From contig JAIPBS010000017.1 in assembly GCA_021738625.1 (NCBI GenBank), positions 1 to 64,000 on the forward strand: a stretch of DNA of 64,000 nucleotides. Direction: 5' to 3'. A program made the translations under genes and the position numbers. Positions 47,231-57,225 of the stretch are shown here, in pieces; the first letter of the stretch is position 1, and every line of letters begins with the position of its first letter. A model generated the notes under the pieces. The model was not told where the DNA came from, did not search any database, and worked only from the letters and a program-made list of their open reading frames with translations. This DNA is from Bacteroidales bacterium. Its GTDB lineage: Bacteria; Bacteroidota; Bacteroidia; Bacteroidales; JAIOZK01.

Positions 47231-48613
47231 ATGATGAAACGGAACATTTTAATCGGCCTTTTGATATTCGTTATGGGTCTTTTTGCTGCACCGGTTCTTT
47301 TTGCCCAGGCGGAAGATGATGAAGGCGATGAAGTACAAAGTGAGATACCCAAATACGGACAGGACAGTGCAAGCTGTGTCATGAACCTGTCGCTTTACAG
47401 GGAGTTTTACAAGCAATGGAAAAAAAGCAATGAAAAAGGCAACACCATAAAGGATGCCATCAAACCCTGGAAGTATGTATTTTACAATTGTCCCAGGGCC
47501 ACCAAGAACATTTATATAGACGGTGCAAATATCCTTGAATATATGATCAATGAGACTGAAAGCAAAGAGAAAAAAAACAACCTTATCGATACCCTGATGC
47601 TTTTATACGACAAACGGATCAAATACTATGATCAAGAAGGCTATGTGAGGGGCAAGCAGGGTTACGACCTTTATCGCTTGCGCACTTCCGATTTCGATCA
47701 GGCCTACCAGTATTTCAAAACCTCCGTTGAAAAACAGGGCAATGAAGCACAACCGGCCATATTGGTTTATTATTTCAGAACTACGATAAAAATGGCCACC
47801 ACCAATAAAATCGATTCTGCCAGGATCGTTGAGGTTTATGATCAGATATCGGAGATTATCGACAACAATATAGAAAAAGACGAATCCATGGGGAAAAGCG
47901 CTGAATCCTGGATCAACATCAAAGGCAATGTGGATGTAACTTTTGAGCCTTTCGCCACCTGCAAGGATTTGGTTAAGATCTTTTCCAAAAAGTTTGAAAA
48001 GAAGCCGGATGATATCGAAACCCTTAAAAAGATCACCAATAAACTGGATGAACACAAATGCAATGAAAGTGAACTGTTTTTTAAAGCATCCCTTAAACTT
48101 TATGAACTGGAACCCTCACCCAATTCAGCATTGATGATTGGCAAGATGTACATCAACAAAAAGGATTATAGAAAGGCGCTTGATTACTTGCAGGAAGCTA
48201 CCGATTTGGAGGATGAAGACGAACGCGCCGATGCCTATTATTTCATGGCGTTTTGTTATCAGCAAATAGATAATTATCAGCAGGCCCGTGCAGCCGCGAG
48301 AAAAGCAATTGAATTTAAGCCCGATTATGGCAATGCCTATATCCTGATCGGCGACCTGTACGCAGCCAGTTCGGAACAATGTGCTACGGACGACCTGTCA
48401 AAGAAAGTTGTTTATCTGCTTGCAGTAGATAAATATTACAAGGCCAAACAGGTTGACCCGGACGTAACTGATATTGCCAATGAAAGGATCAAAGCGTACA
48501 CTCAGTATTTCCCCAGAAAAGAAACCATATTTTTCCATGACTACAACGTGGGAGACAGCTATAAGCTGGGTTGCTGGATCAATGAGAGCACTGTACTGAG
48601 ATCATCTGATTAA
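47231..48613 (+). CDS. Secreted TPR protein
   Basis: This 460-residue protein has a signal peptide (ILIGLLIFVMGLFAAPVLFA). The N-terminal 250 residues are helical with weak repeat character. Clear TPR units occur at about residues 285-395 (IGKMYINKKDYRKALDYLQE, AYYFMAFCYQQIDNYQQARA, YILIGDLYAAS). It is probably a periplasmic or outer-membrane-associated scaffold for its neighbours, the barrel protein before it and LptC after it. It follows the barrel gene by 17 bp. Confidence 0.82.
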   Translation: MMKRNILIGLLIFVMGLFAAPVLFAQAEDDEGDEVQSEIPKYGQDSASCVMNLSLYREFYKQWKKSNEKGNTIKDAIKPWKYVFYNCPRATKNIYIDGANILEYMINETESKEKKNNLIDTLMLLYDKRIKYYDQEGYVRGKQGYDLYRLRTSDFDQAYQYFKTSVEKQGNEAQPAILVYYFRTTIKMATTNKIDSARIVEVYDQISEIIDNNIEKDESMGKSAESWINIKGNVDVTFEPFATCKDLVKIFSKKFEKKPDDIETLKKITNKLDEHKCNESELFFKASLKLYELEPSPNSALMIGKMYINKKDYRKALDYLQEATDLEDEDERADAYYFMAFCYQQIDNYQQARAAARKAIEFKPDYGNAYILIGDLYAASSEQCATDDLSKKVVYLLAVDKYYKAKQVDPDVTDIANERIKAYTQYFPRKETIFFHDYNVGDSYKLGCWINESTVLRSSD

Positions 48614-48629
48614 TAATATCATTCATTAG

Positions 48630-49202
48630 TTGAAGCGTAACAGAAAAGCAAATTGGATACTGAAAAGCATTGTTGTCACCTGCGTGGCAGCAATGCTTTT
48701 TTCATGTGAGCCTGATATTAAAACCGTTAAGATTTACGGAGAGATCGATACCCTACCCGAATTGGTGGCCCATGATATCGAATATGTCAGAAGTGACTCG
48801 GGTGACTTGCAGGCCCGGCTTACCAGTCCGCTAATGCATCAATATGCAGGTGATGATTCATATTTTGAATTCCCTGAAGGATTTAAGGTGGTTTTTTATG
48901 ATTCTGTGATGGAGGAGCAATCCGTACTCACTGCTGACTACGGCATTGGTCACGACAGAGAGAAGATCATGGAAGCACGAGGCAATGTAGTGGTCATCAA
49001 TCATGAAAAACAAGAAAAACTGGAAACGGAAGTGCTTACCTGGGACCAGAGGGAAAAGAAGATATTTACCTACGAACGCGTTAAAATAACTACCCCTACG
49101 GATGTGCTGATCGGCGACACCCTGATCTCCAATGAATCATTCAGCCAATACGAGCTGAAAAACACTTCCGGTTTGATCATGCTTGAAGATGAAGAAAAAT
49201 AA
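48630..49202 (+). CDS. lptC: LPS export component LptC
   Basis: This 190-residue protein has an N-terminal anchor (VVTCVAAMLFSC, lipobox-like with Cys at about residue 26), then an OstA/LptC-type beta-jellyroll with repeated short strands: GDLQARLTSPLMHQY, GFKVVFYDS, TADYGI, MEARGNVVVIN, LETEVLTWDQREKKIFT. LptC passes LPS from the LptBFG transporter to LptA in the periplasm. The start is a TTG at 48630, 16 bp after the TPR gene. The call is by pattern and by typical Bacteroidota gene order. Confidence 0.82.
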   Translation: MKRNRKANWILKSIVVTCVAAMLFSCEPDIKTVKIYGEIDTLPELVAHDIEYVRSDSGDLQARLTSPLMHQYAGDDSYFEFPEGFKVVFYDSVMEEQSVLTADYGIGHDREKIMEARGNVVVINHEKQEKLETEVLTWDQREKKIFTYERVKITTPTDVLIGDTLISNESFSQYELKNTSGLIMLEDEEK

Positions 49203-49236
49203 TGTGTAGTTTTATTCTCATCAAAAGAAAAAATTC

Positions 49237-50502
49237 ATGGATCCCTGGCTGATTATAGGAATAACATTATTGCTATCGGCCTTTTTTTCAGGAATGGAAA
49301 TCGCCTTTGTCAGCTCCAACAAACTGAAGATTGAAGTTGACAAAACCCGCGGCAACCTTTCGTCGAGATTGCTGGCTCGTTTCATCAGTATGCCTTCCAG
49401 GTTTATCGGCGCATTGCTGCTGGGCAACAACATTGCCCTGGTGGTTTATGGTATCGCCATGACGGTGATCCTCGAACCGGTAATCCTGAACCACCTGCCT
49501 GCTGGCTTCCAAAATGAATACCTGATCTTGTTGTTACAAACCCTGGTTTCTGCTTTGCTTATTCTCTTTACGGCAGAATTTTTGCCCAAAGCCCTGTTTC
49601 GCATCAAACCAAACACCATACTCAAAGTGTTTGCTGTGCCTGTTGCTTTTTTCTATTATATGTTTTATCCCATCATATTTATTTTCATTGGGATTTCAGA
49701 GTGGATGCTAAAGACCCTGTTTCGGGTGAAACTCACAAATGAGAAATATGTATTCAGCCCCCTTGATCTGGATGCCTATATCCGGGAATTTGCTTCGGAA
49801 GCCGAAAAAGAAGATGAACAAAATGAGTTTATCATGTTCCAGAACGCCATCGAATTTAAGAATGTGAAACTGAGGGAGTGCATGATTCCCAGAACCGAAA
49901 TCGTTGCGGTAGAAGAACAAACCCCCGTGGAAGAGCTTCGGATGAAATTTGTTGAAACCGGGCATTCAAAGGTCTTGGTATATCAGGAAAGCATTGATAA
50001 TGTGATCGGGTACACCCATTCGTTCGACATGTTCAGCCTGCCTCGCTCGCTGAAAAACGTACTCAAATCCATTATCATTGCACCCGAAACACAGCCGGCC
50101 AGCGAACTGCTGAAAAATATGATTCAGCATCAAAAAAGCGTGGCCGTGGTGGTGGACGAATTCGGCGGAACTTCCGGTATGGTGACACTTGAAGATATTA
50201 TTGAAGAAATTTTTGGAGAGATAGAAGATGAGTATGATATTGAAGACCTGACTGAAAAGCGGATCAATGAGCATGAGTTTTTGTTCTCAGCCCGGCTCGA
50301 AATTGACTATCTGAATGATAAATACATGCTTGAACTGCCCGAATCTGAAGAATATGAAACCCTGGCCGGATTTATAATCAAGCACCATGAAGACATCCCC
50401 GCCGAAAGCGAGGAGATCATCGTTGACCATTTTGGATTTACCATTATGAAAGCCTCGGAAAACAGAATTGAACAGGTCCATTTACGGATATTGGAAAAAT
50501 AA
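49237..50502 (+). CDS. CNNM/CorC-type membrane protein with CBS pair
   Basis: The product is 421 residues. A DUF21 (CNNM) domain with three to four membrane helices fills about 1-185, including GMEIAFVSSNKLKIE and ALLLGNNIALVVYGIAM. Two CBS motifs follow at about 205-330 (MIPRTEIVAVEEQTP, VVVDEFGGTSGMVTLEDIIEEIFGEIEDE), then a CorC_HlyC domain to the end. CNNM/CorC proteins transport or sense Mg2+; Bacteroidota relatives include GldE, linked to gliding and T9SS. It is 34 bp after lptC. Confidence 0.88.
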   Translation: MDPWLIIGITLLLSAFFSGMEIAFVSSNKLKIEVDKTRGNLSSRLLARFISMPSRFIGALLLGNNIALVVYGIAMTVILEPVILNHLPAGFQNEYLILLLQTLVSALLILFTAEFLPKALFRIKPNTILKVFAVPVAFFYYMFYPIIFIFIGISEWMLKTLFRVKLTNEKYVFSPLDLDAYIREFASEAEKEDEQNEFIMFQNAIEFKNVKLRECMIPRTEIVAVEEQTPVEELRMKFVETGHSKVLVYQESIDNVIGYTHSFDMFSLPRSLKNVLKSIIIAPETQPASELLKNMIQHQKSVAVVVDEFGGTSGMVTLEDIIEEIFGEIEDEYDIEDLTEKRINEHEFLFSARLEIDYLNDKYMLELPESEEYETLAGFIIKHHEDIPAESEEIIVDHFGFTIMKASENRIEQVHLRILEK

Positions 50503-50645
50503 TTTACTGAAAATAAATTCCAATTTCAATGGAGGGCTTCCTGTAAAATCTTCTTAAATGGCTTGGTACAGAAAAAATTAGTGGGATTTGTTTTGTCATT
50601 GAACTTTCTATTGTACATTTGCAGTCTTAAAAAAAATGTTGAAAA

Positions 50646-52757
50646 ATGGCGGTAATAGGAAAAATTAGAAAGCATTCCGGTTTGGTTGTTATAGTTATTG
50701 GCCTGGCGCTGGCAGCATTTGTTCTGAGTGATTTTACAAAACAGGGCGGTGGCAGCCAGGATAGAAATGTAGGTGTGATTGACGGCGAAGAGATAACCAG
50801 CATCGACTTTTTTACGAATGTTGAAAGGAACGCCGAGGCCCGGAAACGGCAAAGGAACCAGGAACAGCTTAATGCTGAAGAAATGTTCAGGGTAAGGGAG
50901 GATACCTGGGACCGGATGGTTTACGACATCCTTATGGGTGAAGAGTTCAATGATCTTGGACTGGATGTTACAGATAAGGAATTGCTGGAGATCTTTCAGG
51001 GCAAGCATACCCACCCGGCAGTTGTAAGGAATTTTACCAATCCGGAAACAGGACAGTTTCAAAGGGAGAATGTGATTTACTATATCAACAATTTCGCCCA
51101 GTTGCCTCCTGAACAAAAAGATCAATGGATCATGTTTGAGGAAGAAATCCGCAGGGATCAGCAGCGGCTCAAATATACAGCACTGCTGGAAAAAGCCTAT
51201 CACATTCCCAGTCCTTTCGCTGAAAAGTTTTACCTGGAAGAGGAACGGGAGGCCATTATCAGGATAAGCGGAAAGAAATACCATACCATTTCCGACAGCC
51301 TGGTGTCTTTTACGGAGGCAGAGGTAAAAAATAAATATGAAGAAATCAAGCACAGATACGAACAGGAAGCCAGTGTGCAGTTTGATTATGTGACCTTTGA
51401 TGTTATTCCTTCTGAAGCGGACTATCAAAAAGCCGAAGAAAAGGCCCAAAGGGTTTATGAGCGCTTCCAAACTGCCGAAAATATATCCTTGTTTGTTCGA
51501 GCCAATTCCGAGGAACCGTACGACAGTGCATGGTACAAAAGCGGGGAGTTGCCAGTAGCCATTGATTCGATCATGCTCAATTCGGAAATCGGAACCATGG
51601 TGCCACCCTATTTTGAGAATGAAGCCTTTCGTATGGCCAAACTGGTTGATATAAGTTACCGGCCCGACTCCATGGAAGCCAGTCACATACTGATCGCCTA
51701 TAGCGGAGCTTCCCAGGCCGATCCCAACCTGCAACGCAGCAGACAGGAAGCCGAAGCCTTTGCCGATAGCCTTGCCGGTCTCCTGGAGCAGAATCCCAAT
51801 CGCATGGAAGAACTGGCGCGTGCAAACTCCGATGGCCCCAGCGGCCGTCAGGGAGGTGAACTGGGATGGTTTAAGGATCAAACCATGGTATATCCCTTTA
51901 ATGAAGCAGTTATCAATGCAGATATTGGTGATATCGACGTGGTGGAAACCCGCTTTGGTTTTCATGTGATCAAAACAAGCGGTAAAAAAGACCATGTGAA
52001 AAAAGTAAGGGTCGCTCAAATCATTCTTCCAGTCAGAGCCAGCGAAACAACTGTTAGCAATATCAGGCGCGAAGCAAAAGTGTTTGCCGGTGAAAACGAT
52101 AATGAGGAAAAATTTGAAGAGGCCATCAACGAAGGAGGATTGATCAAGAAATCCTCGCCACGGGTAACCAAAATGATGTTTTCTATTCCTGGTTTGGAAG
52201 ATCCCAGGAGGATCATTCAGTGGGCTTTTAATAAAAGTGTTGAACCCGGTGATGTATCTGCGGTCTTTACTTTTCAAGATAAATACGTTGTTGCCGTGCT
52301 TAAAGAAAGACGCAAGGAAGGCTATATGCCCCTTGAAGAATTGCGGACCTCGGTTGAGAATATGGTGATCAAGGAAAAGAAAGCCGATATGATCCTGGAA
52401 GAAATGAGTGCTTTAGAAGGAAATATTTACGAAATTGCATCACAATTGGAAGCTGAAGTAGATACGGTTACTGTTTCATTTGCCTCTCCCAATATTCGTG
52501 GCATCGGAAGGGAACCGGAGGTGGTTGCAACCGTTTTCACAAGCGGAGAAGGTGTGCTTACCCCACCTGTTGAAGGCAATTTGGGCGTATACATTCTCGT
52601 GATCGACCAGTTTTTGGAAGCTTCTGAGATCACAAACTATCAGCCTTTTGTGAAGCCTTTCATGGAAAGTTACCAGAATCAGATCATGAATAACTCTTAT
52701 TACAGGGCTTTGGAAGATGCAGCAGATATCAAAGATAACAGGATAAAGTTCTATTAG
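50646..52757 (+). CDS. PpiD-like periplasmic foldase (SurA_N/parvulin)
   Basis: This 703-residue protein is anchored by one N-terminal helix (GLVVIVIGLALAAFVLSDF). A SurA-type chaperone region follows (about 40-200). A parvulin PPIase domain is at about 340-445: SHILIAYSGASQ, FADSLAGLLEQNP, FARANSDGPSGRQGGELGWF-like core, and GDIDVVETRFGFHVIKTSGK. A second, degenerate rotamase-like part lies near 455-560. It helps fold outer-membrane proteins, fitting the barrel and LptC genes upstream. The last gene of the cluster, followed by a terminator. Confidence 0.9.
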   Translation: MAVIGKIRKHSGLVVIVIGLALAAFVLSDFTKQGGGSQDRNVGVIDGEEITSIDFFTNVERNAEARKRQRNQEQLNAEEMFRVREDTWDRMVYDILMGEEFNDLGLDVTDKELLEIFQGKHTHPAVVRNFTNPETGQFQRENVIYYINNFAQLPPEQKDQWIMFEEEIRRDQQRLKYTALLEKAYHIPSPFAEKFYLEEEREAIIRISGKKYHTISDSLVSFTEAEVKNKYEEIKHRYEQEASVQFDYVTFDVIPSEADYQKAEEKAQRVYERFQTAENISLFVRANSEEPYDSAWYKSGELPVAIDSIMLNSEIGTMVPPYFENEAFRMAKLVDISYRPDSMEASHILIAYSGASQADPNLQRSRQEAEAFADSLAGLLEQNPNRMEELARANSDGPSGRQGGELGWFKDQTMVYPFNEAVINADIGDIDVVETRFGFHVIKTSGKKDHVKKVRVAQIILPVRASETTVSNIRREAKVFAGENDNEEKFEEAINEGGLIKKSSPRVTKMMFSIPGLEDPRRIIQWAFNKSVEPGDVSAVFTFQDKYVVAVLKERRKEGYMPLEELRTSVENMVIKEKKADMILEEMSALEGNIYEIASQLEAEVDTVTVSFASPNIRGIGREPEVVATVFTSGEGVLTPPVEGNLGVYILVIDQFLEASEITNYQPFVKPFMESYQNQIMNNSYYRALEDAADIKDNRIKFY

Positions 52758-52783
52758 GAACAAACTTTTTTAGATAGGATCAG

Positions 52784-52813
52784 GGTGTGTCTATTCGAGG
52801 CACACCTTTTTTT
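52784..52813 (+). terminator. Terminator after the PpiD-like gene
   Basis: GGTGTG (52784-52789) and CACACC (52801-52806) form a stem with an 11-nt loop, followed by seven T residues on the + strand. It lies between convergent genes. Confidence 0.8.
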
Positions 52814-52814
52814 A

Positions 52815-54080
52815 TTAAAGTGCTTCGAGCCGGGATGAATCCAGCCTGAGGAAAATGAAAAGCAGAATGGTGAAAGCCCAGAGAGAAGAACCCCCGTAGC
52901 TGATGAAGGGTAAAGGTATTCCGATAACCGGAGTCAATCCGATGGTCATCCCGATATTGATCAAAAAATGGAACAGTAAAATGGAAGCCACACCGTAGCC
53001 GTAAATCCTGCTGAAATCGGAACGCTGGCGTTCAGCCAGTTTAACGATCCTAAACAACAAAAACATGAACAAAATGATCATTACGGCCGATCCCATAAAC
53101 CCCCATTCCTCACCGATGGTGCAGAAAATAAAGTCGGTGCTTTGCTCGGGAACAAAGTCAAACTTGGTTTGGGTGCCCTGCAAAAAACCCTTTCCGCTGA
53201 ACCCGCCCGAACCAATGGCGATCTTTGATTGGTTTACATTGTATTCTACCCCATGCGGATCATCTTTCTTGCCGAGCAAAACCTCAATGCGTTCTTTTTG
53301 ATGGGGCTTTAAAACATTTTGAAAACCATATTCAACCGTGAAGGTAAAGGCTGCCATAAGAACCGTAGCGCCAATAAGTAACTTAAGCCGTTTTCTGGCT
53401 GCTTTGATCAGCATGACAAAAAGCAGCAGCAGCCCTCCAATGCCTATCAGTACGGGCCATTTCCCGAACAATAAAGTAAAGATAAACAGCAGGCTGGCCA
53501 GCAGGATAATGATTAAGAAGCTTCCGGATAATCCTTCTCTGTATAAAACCAAAATAAAGGCTGCATAAACCAGGGCGGAGCCTGTGTCATGTTGAAGCAA
53601 AATAAGAAATGCAGGGGCAAAAATGATGGCAAGCGAAATGATCAGATGCTTGAACTTTTTCAAATTTACATGTAAAGTTGTGAGGTATTTTGCTATGGCC
53701 AGGCAAGTGGCAAACTTGGCGAACTCAGCCGGCTGGATGGCGAAGCTGCCCAATTGGAACCAGGATTTGGATCCGGCAATGGTCGCCCCGATCAACAAAA
53801 CCCCGACCAGTGAAAGCATGCTGATCCCGTACATCAGATAGGCAAATGTGGAAAAGAATTTACTGTCGATCATCAATATGATCAGCGCAAGCACTATCGC
53901 CAGGATGATCCAGAGCAACTGCTTTCCGTAACGTTGGGAAAGATCCAGTATGCTTTGATGCTCAGGGTTGTAGGAAGATGCATAAATATTTAACCATCCG
54001 ATGAATACAAGCAGCAGGTAGATCAATATCGTCAGCCAGTCCAGCTTGCCATATGTATTAATCCTTCTTCTCACTTCCAT
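52815..54080 (-). CDS. rodA: Rod-shape peptidoglycan polymerase RodA
   Basis: This 421-residue SEDS-family glycosyltransferase has about ten membrane helices. Conserved pieces are GSKSWFQLGSFAIQPAEFAK, LLQHDTGSALVYAAF, FVPEQSTDFIFCTIGEEWGF and the final GIPLPFISYGGSSLWAF. It polymerises lipid II into glycan strands during cell elongation together with PBP2. Its start overlaps the end of mrdA by 23 bp, showing translational coupling. Confidence 0.96.
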   Translation of the reverse strand: MEVRRRINTYGKLDWLTILIYLLLVFIGWLNIYASSYNPEHQSILDLSQRYGKQLLWIILAIVLALIILMIDSKFFSTFAYLMYGISMLSLVGVLLIGATIAGSKSWFQLGSFAIQPAEFAKFATCLAIAKYLTTLHVNLKKFKHLIISLAIIFAPAFLILLQHDTGSALVYAAFILVLYREGLSGSFLIIILLASLLFIFTLLFGKWPVLIGIGGLLLLFVMLIKAARKRLKLLIGATVLMAAFTFTVEYGFQNVLKPHQKERIEVLLGKKDDPHGVEYNVNQSKIAIGSGGFSGKGFLQGTQTKFDFVPEQSTDFIFCTIGEEWGFMGSAVMIILFMFLLFRIVKLAERQRSDFSRIYGYGVASILLFHFLINIGMTIGLTPVIGIPLPFISYGGSSLWAFTILLFIFLRLDSSRLEAL

Positions 54081-55890
54081 TCAATAAGTTCGCGTTTATC
54101 ATTTTTTCTTCAAACCAGCTTTTCTTCACTTCGCCCTTCAGGTATTTTTCAACCATTAAAGTTGAGATCGGCGCAGCCCATGTAGAGCCAAAGCCGCTGG
54201 TTTCAACAACTGTGGCAACTGCGATTTTAGGGTTATCGACAGGTGCAAAAGCAATAAAGACCGAATGGTCTTGTCCATGTGGATTTTCCGATGTCCCGGT
54301 TTTTCCGGCGATGCTGATGCTATCGGGTTTGTACCACCTGGCTGAGCCATGTGTTCCTTCATAAACCTGCCTCATTCCCTCAATCACTGTTGTGAAATTA
54401 ATCGAGTCGATAGCAGTTTGATGTTTTTCTGCATATCTTTTAAATTCATTGCTTTGCTCGTCCACTGCTTTTACAAGATGGGGGGTAATATAGAAACCCC
54501 TGTTGGCAAGGATGGCGGTAAGGTTGGCCAGTTGGAGCGGTGTAAGCTCAACTTCTCCCTGTCCAATGGCAAACGAACGAATGGTGATGGCACGCCAACC
54601 GCTTCTGCCATAATACCTGTTGAAATAAGAAGCTTCCGGTAAATTACCCGACCGTTGGTTGCCAATATCGCTGTTAAATCCCTTTCCGATATTGAGGCTT
54701 CCCAGGTAGTTTTTCCAAAGGATATAACCCTGTTGTATGGAATCAAATTTTGGTTGTTCGATGATCGATCTGAAAACCCGCCAGAAGTAAGGATTACAAC
54801 TTTGTTCTATAGCGCCTGGCAGCTCAAGGGGTGCGTAATGGTTGTGACTGCATTTGATGGGAACAGAAACAACCCCGTCGCAACCGTATTTGGTGCCTGG
54901 ATACAACACTTTTTCCTGCAAGCCGATGAGTGCATTGGCCAGCTTAAAAGTACTACCTGGCGGGTATTGCGCCTGTGTTGGCCTGTTGTATAGCGGCTCC
55001 AGTGTATCTTTGCTGAGTTTCCTGAAATTTTTTGTACGTACCCTTCCAATCAGCAGGTTGGGATCATAAGACGGGCTGCTAACCATGGCAAGCACTTCTC
55101 CGGTGGAAGGTTCGATGGCAACAATGCTGCCCTTTTTATTGTGCATGAGCTTTTCCCCGTAAGCCTGCAAATTGGCATCGATGGTGAGGAAAAGGTTTTT
55201 CCCCGCATGGGCAGTGGTGTCGAACTTGCCTTCCTGGTAACTTCCCATTTCCCGGTTGAAAACATCTACCATGACCACCTTCATACCCTTATCACCTCTT
55301 AAGAGGGATTCGTATGACTTCTCAATTCCGCTTTTGCCAATGTAATCACCTTGCTTATAATATGAGTCCCCGGCAATTTCCTTTTTATCTACCTCACCAA
55401 CAAAGCCCAGGATGTGCGCGGCAATGGGTTTGGGGTATTTTCTTAGTGTCCTGGACTGTATGTAGAATCCCGGGAATTTATAGAGTTGTTCTTCAACAAA
55501 ACCATATTCTTCTTTGGAAAGCTGTTCCAGAAAGATGGATGATTTATAGGGAGAATGCTTTTTTGCCCGTTCAAAGCGTTTCTTATATTCTTCCTTTGGA
55601 ATATTGAGCAGCTTACAAAATTTTGAAGTATCGATTGATTGCACCTGGTTGGGTACCACAAGCAAATCGTATGCGGCCTCATTGTAAACCAGCAATTCAC
55701 CGCTTCGGTCGTAAATTAAACCCCGGGCCGGATACTGGGTGATATAGCGAAGTACATTGTTTTGGGCAAACAGTTTGTAGTCATGATCAAGCACTTGCAG
55801 AAAAAATAACTTCACCAGGAATATTATTCCGACAAAATGTATTAACCCAATGATAAGCCATTTGCGTCTTTTGTAGTTCAGATCCGTCAT
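54058..55890 (-). CDS. mrdA: Penicillin-binding protein 2
   Basis: This 610-residue class B transpeptidase crosslinks peptidoglycan in the elongasome. It has one N-terminal membrane helix (WLIIGLIHFVGIIFLVKLFF), a dimerisation domain, and a transpeptidase domain with Ser313-x-x-Lys316 in PPGSTFKLANA, S-x-N in EQSCNPYF and K-T-G in AGKTGTSENPHGQDHS. It forms an operon with rodA. mreB, mreC and mreD, which often precede it, are not in this window; a MORN-repeat gene lies upstream. Confidence 0.96.
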   Translation of the reverse strand: MTDLNYKRRKWLIIGLIHFVGIIFLVKLFFLQVLDHDYKLFAQNNVLRYITQYPARGLIYDRSGELLVYNEAAYDLLVVPNQVQSIDTSKFCKLLNIPKEEYKKRFERAKKHSPYKSSIFLEQLSKEEYGFVEEQLYKFPGFYIQSRTLRKYPKPIAAHILGFVGEVDKKEIAGDSYYKQGDYIGKSGIEKSYESLLRGDKGMKVVMVDVFNREMGSYQEGKFDTTAHAGKNLFLTIDANLQAYGEKLMHNKKGSIVAIEPSTGEVLAMVSSPSYDPNLLIGRVRTKNFRKLSKDTLEPLYNRPTQAQYPPGSTFKLANALIGLQEKVLYPGTKYGCDGVVSVPIKCSHNHYAPLELPGAIEQSCNPYFWRVFRSIIEQPKFDSIQQGYILWKNYLGSLNIGKGFNSDIGNQRSGNLPEASYFNRYYGRSGWRAITIRSFAIGQGEVELTPLQLANLTAILANRGFYITPHLVKAVDEQSNEFKRYAEKHQTAIDSINFTTVIEGMRQVYEGTHGSARWYKPDSISIAGKTGTSENPHGQDHSVFIAFAPVDNPKIAVATVVETSGFGSTWAAPISTLMVEKYLKGEVKKSWFEEKMINANLLNGSEKKD

Positions 55891-56022
55891 ATTACCTTAG
55901 TCTGTATAAGTGAACGACTGCATCGTTCTTTCCATTGTGTATGAATGATCTGAATGTTTCCTCCATCATAAAGCCATGGGATTGTATCGTCACATGAATC
56001 AGAAAGTAAAATTAGTCAAAAT

Positions 56023-56053
56023 AAAAAAAGCGGGATCAGAAATGATCCCGCTT
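56023..56053 (-). terminator. Terminator of the MORN-repeat gene
   Basis: On the minus strand AAGCGGGATCA pairs with TGATCCCGCTT (56028-56038 with 56043-56053) around a 4-nt loop and is followed by a run of T. It sits 26 bp after the stop codon and isolates the MORN gene from mrdA. Confidence 0.88.
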
Positions 56054-56078
56054 CAACAATCCGAAAACCAATGTTTTT

Positions 56079-56534
56079 TTAGTACTGCCTTTCGTAAGCT
56101 AACTGGCCGTTTTCATCCCACATATACCAGTTGCCCTGTTTTTTTCCTTCGGCATAGAAAATTTCATAGCGTTTATTTCCTTCCTTATTCCACATGTACC
56201 AGTATCCATCTTTCAATCCATTTTTGAAATTGGCTTCGGCAATCTTATTTTGATCCTGATCCCATTGGAGCCAGGTTCCGTCTTTAAGCCCATCCATGTA
56301 GGAGCGCTGCTCTTTCAAGAATCCGTTCGGATAATACAAATAGGTGTTTCCCTCCAAAAGGCCTTCTTCCACATTGCTTTCCATTTTTATGATACCGTCT
56401 TCATAATATTCATAAACAGTGCCTGTAAACAGCTCACCATCCTTGTAATACTTCCCATCTTTGTATTGCACTTCCTGAGAGAAAGCAAGCGTAACAAAAA
56501 TGAACGCAACCAATGTTGTGATTAATTTTTTCAT
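56079..56534 (-). CDS. MORN-repeat secreted protein
   Basis: This 151-residue protein has signal peptide LITTLVAFIFVTLAFS. It is made of about five MORN-like units of roughly 22 residues with the pattern YxxGxxxGxWxxW/YxxxG, for example NFKNGLKDGYWYMWNKEG and YAEGKKQGNWYMWDENG. Related proteins are annotated as the YwqK family. MORN repeats form a beta-sheet strip that binds lipids or proteins. No cognate partner is visible. Confidence 0.85.
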   Translation of the reverse strand: MKKLITTLVAFIFVTLAFSQEVQYKDGKYYKDGELFTGTVYEYYEDGIIKMESNVEEGLLEGNTYLYYPNGFLKEQRSYMDGLKDGTWLQWDQDQNKIAEANFKNGLKDGYWYMWNKEGNKRYEIFYAEGKKQGNWYMWDENGQLAYERQY

Positions 56535-56755
56535 AGAGCACCTCCCCTCTTAGTTTGTTTGTATTCTTTGTACATACTTTCAAGATCAAAGATATAAAAA
56601 GTTAACATTAAATTAAAGTTAAATTAACATTGGGGTAAGGATAATTTAACAAAAAGTTATCAAACAGGCTAATGGAAAATCCATGTACTGCAATACAGAT
56701 AAGGGTTCTGGTAGAAATAAATTCTGTCAGGAAGAGAATAAGGAGTTTATGTTAA

Positions 56756-57112
56756 TCAGAGCGATTCCAATTGAATGTTAAGCGTTTCTTCATTTCCGGA
56801 GGTAATCTTAACATTGGGCAGGGATTTTACTTTATAGGAAAGATATTCAACCTTGATGTTGTATTTGCCCGGGCTGATGCTTTTAATTTCGTAATTTCCG
56901 TTTACATCGGAACAGGTGCTGATGCCTGCTTCTTCAATATAAATCCTGGCACAAACCAGCTCTTCTGTTGTATTGGCGTCGGTGATCTTACCCTTAATGG
57001 TGGTAGTGGAATGAACAGCTTCCTTTGATTCCTTGTTGCCTTCCGCATAGCCGTTGTATGCAACCGGCAAAAGAAAAACCGAAATCAATGCGATGATAAA
57101 ATTTTTCTTCAT
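56756..57112 (-). CDS. Carboxypeptidase-regulatory-like domain protein
   Basis: This 118-residue secreted protein has a signal peptide (FIIALISVFLLPVAYNGYA). The mature part is one CarboxypepD_reg-like beta-sandwich: GKITDANTTEELVCARIYIE, then DVNGNYEIKSISPGKYNIKV and YLSYKVKSL. These domains usually sit at the N-terminus of SusC/TonB receptors. Here it stands alone and stops after the domain. It may be a small surface or periplasmic binding protein. Confidence 0.8.
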   Translation of the reverse strand: MKKNFIIALISVFLLPVAYNGYAEGNKESKEAVHSTTTIKGKITDANTTEELVCARIYIEEAGISTCSDVNGNYEIKSISPGKYNIKVEYLSYKVKSLPNVKITSGNEETLNIQLESL

Positions 57113-57225
57113 TTGCCGGCAAAATTACAAGCTATTGATTATCCGGCCACGTAAAATCCAATTAACTAATATTTAACTTATTGTTAAGTTATCGTTAATA
57201 AAGGAGAATGAAAAAGAAGCGCTTG

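Noticed and set aside
50526-52277. 583-residue open frame on the minus strand
   Set aside because: It is antisense to the PpiD-like gene, whose + strand protein has clear SurA/parvulin motifs. The antisense product is rich in Phe/His/Ile without domains; long antisense frames arise from codon bias.
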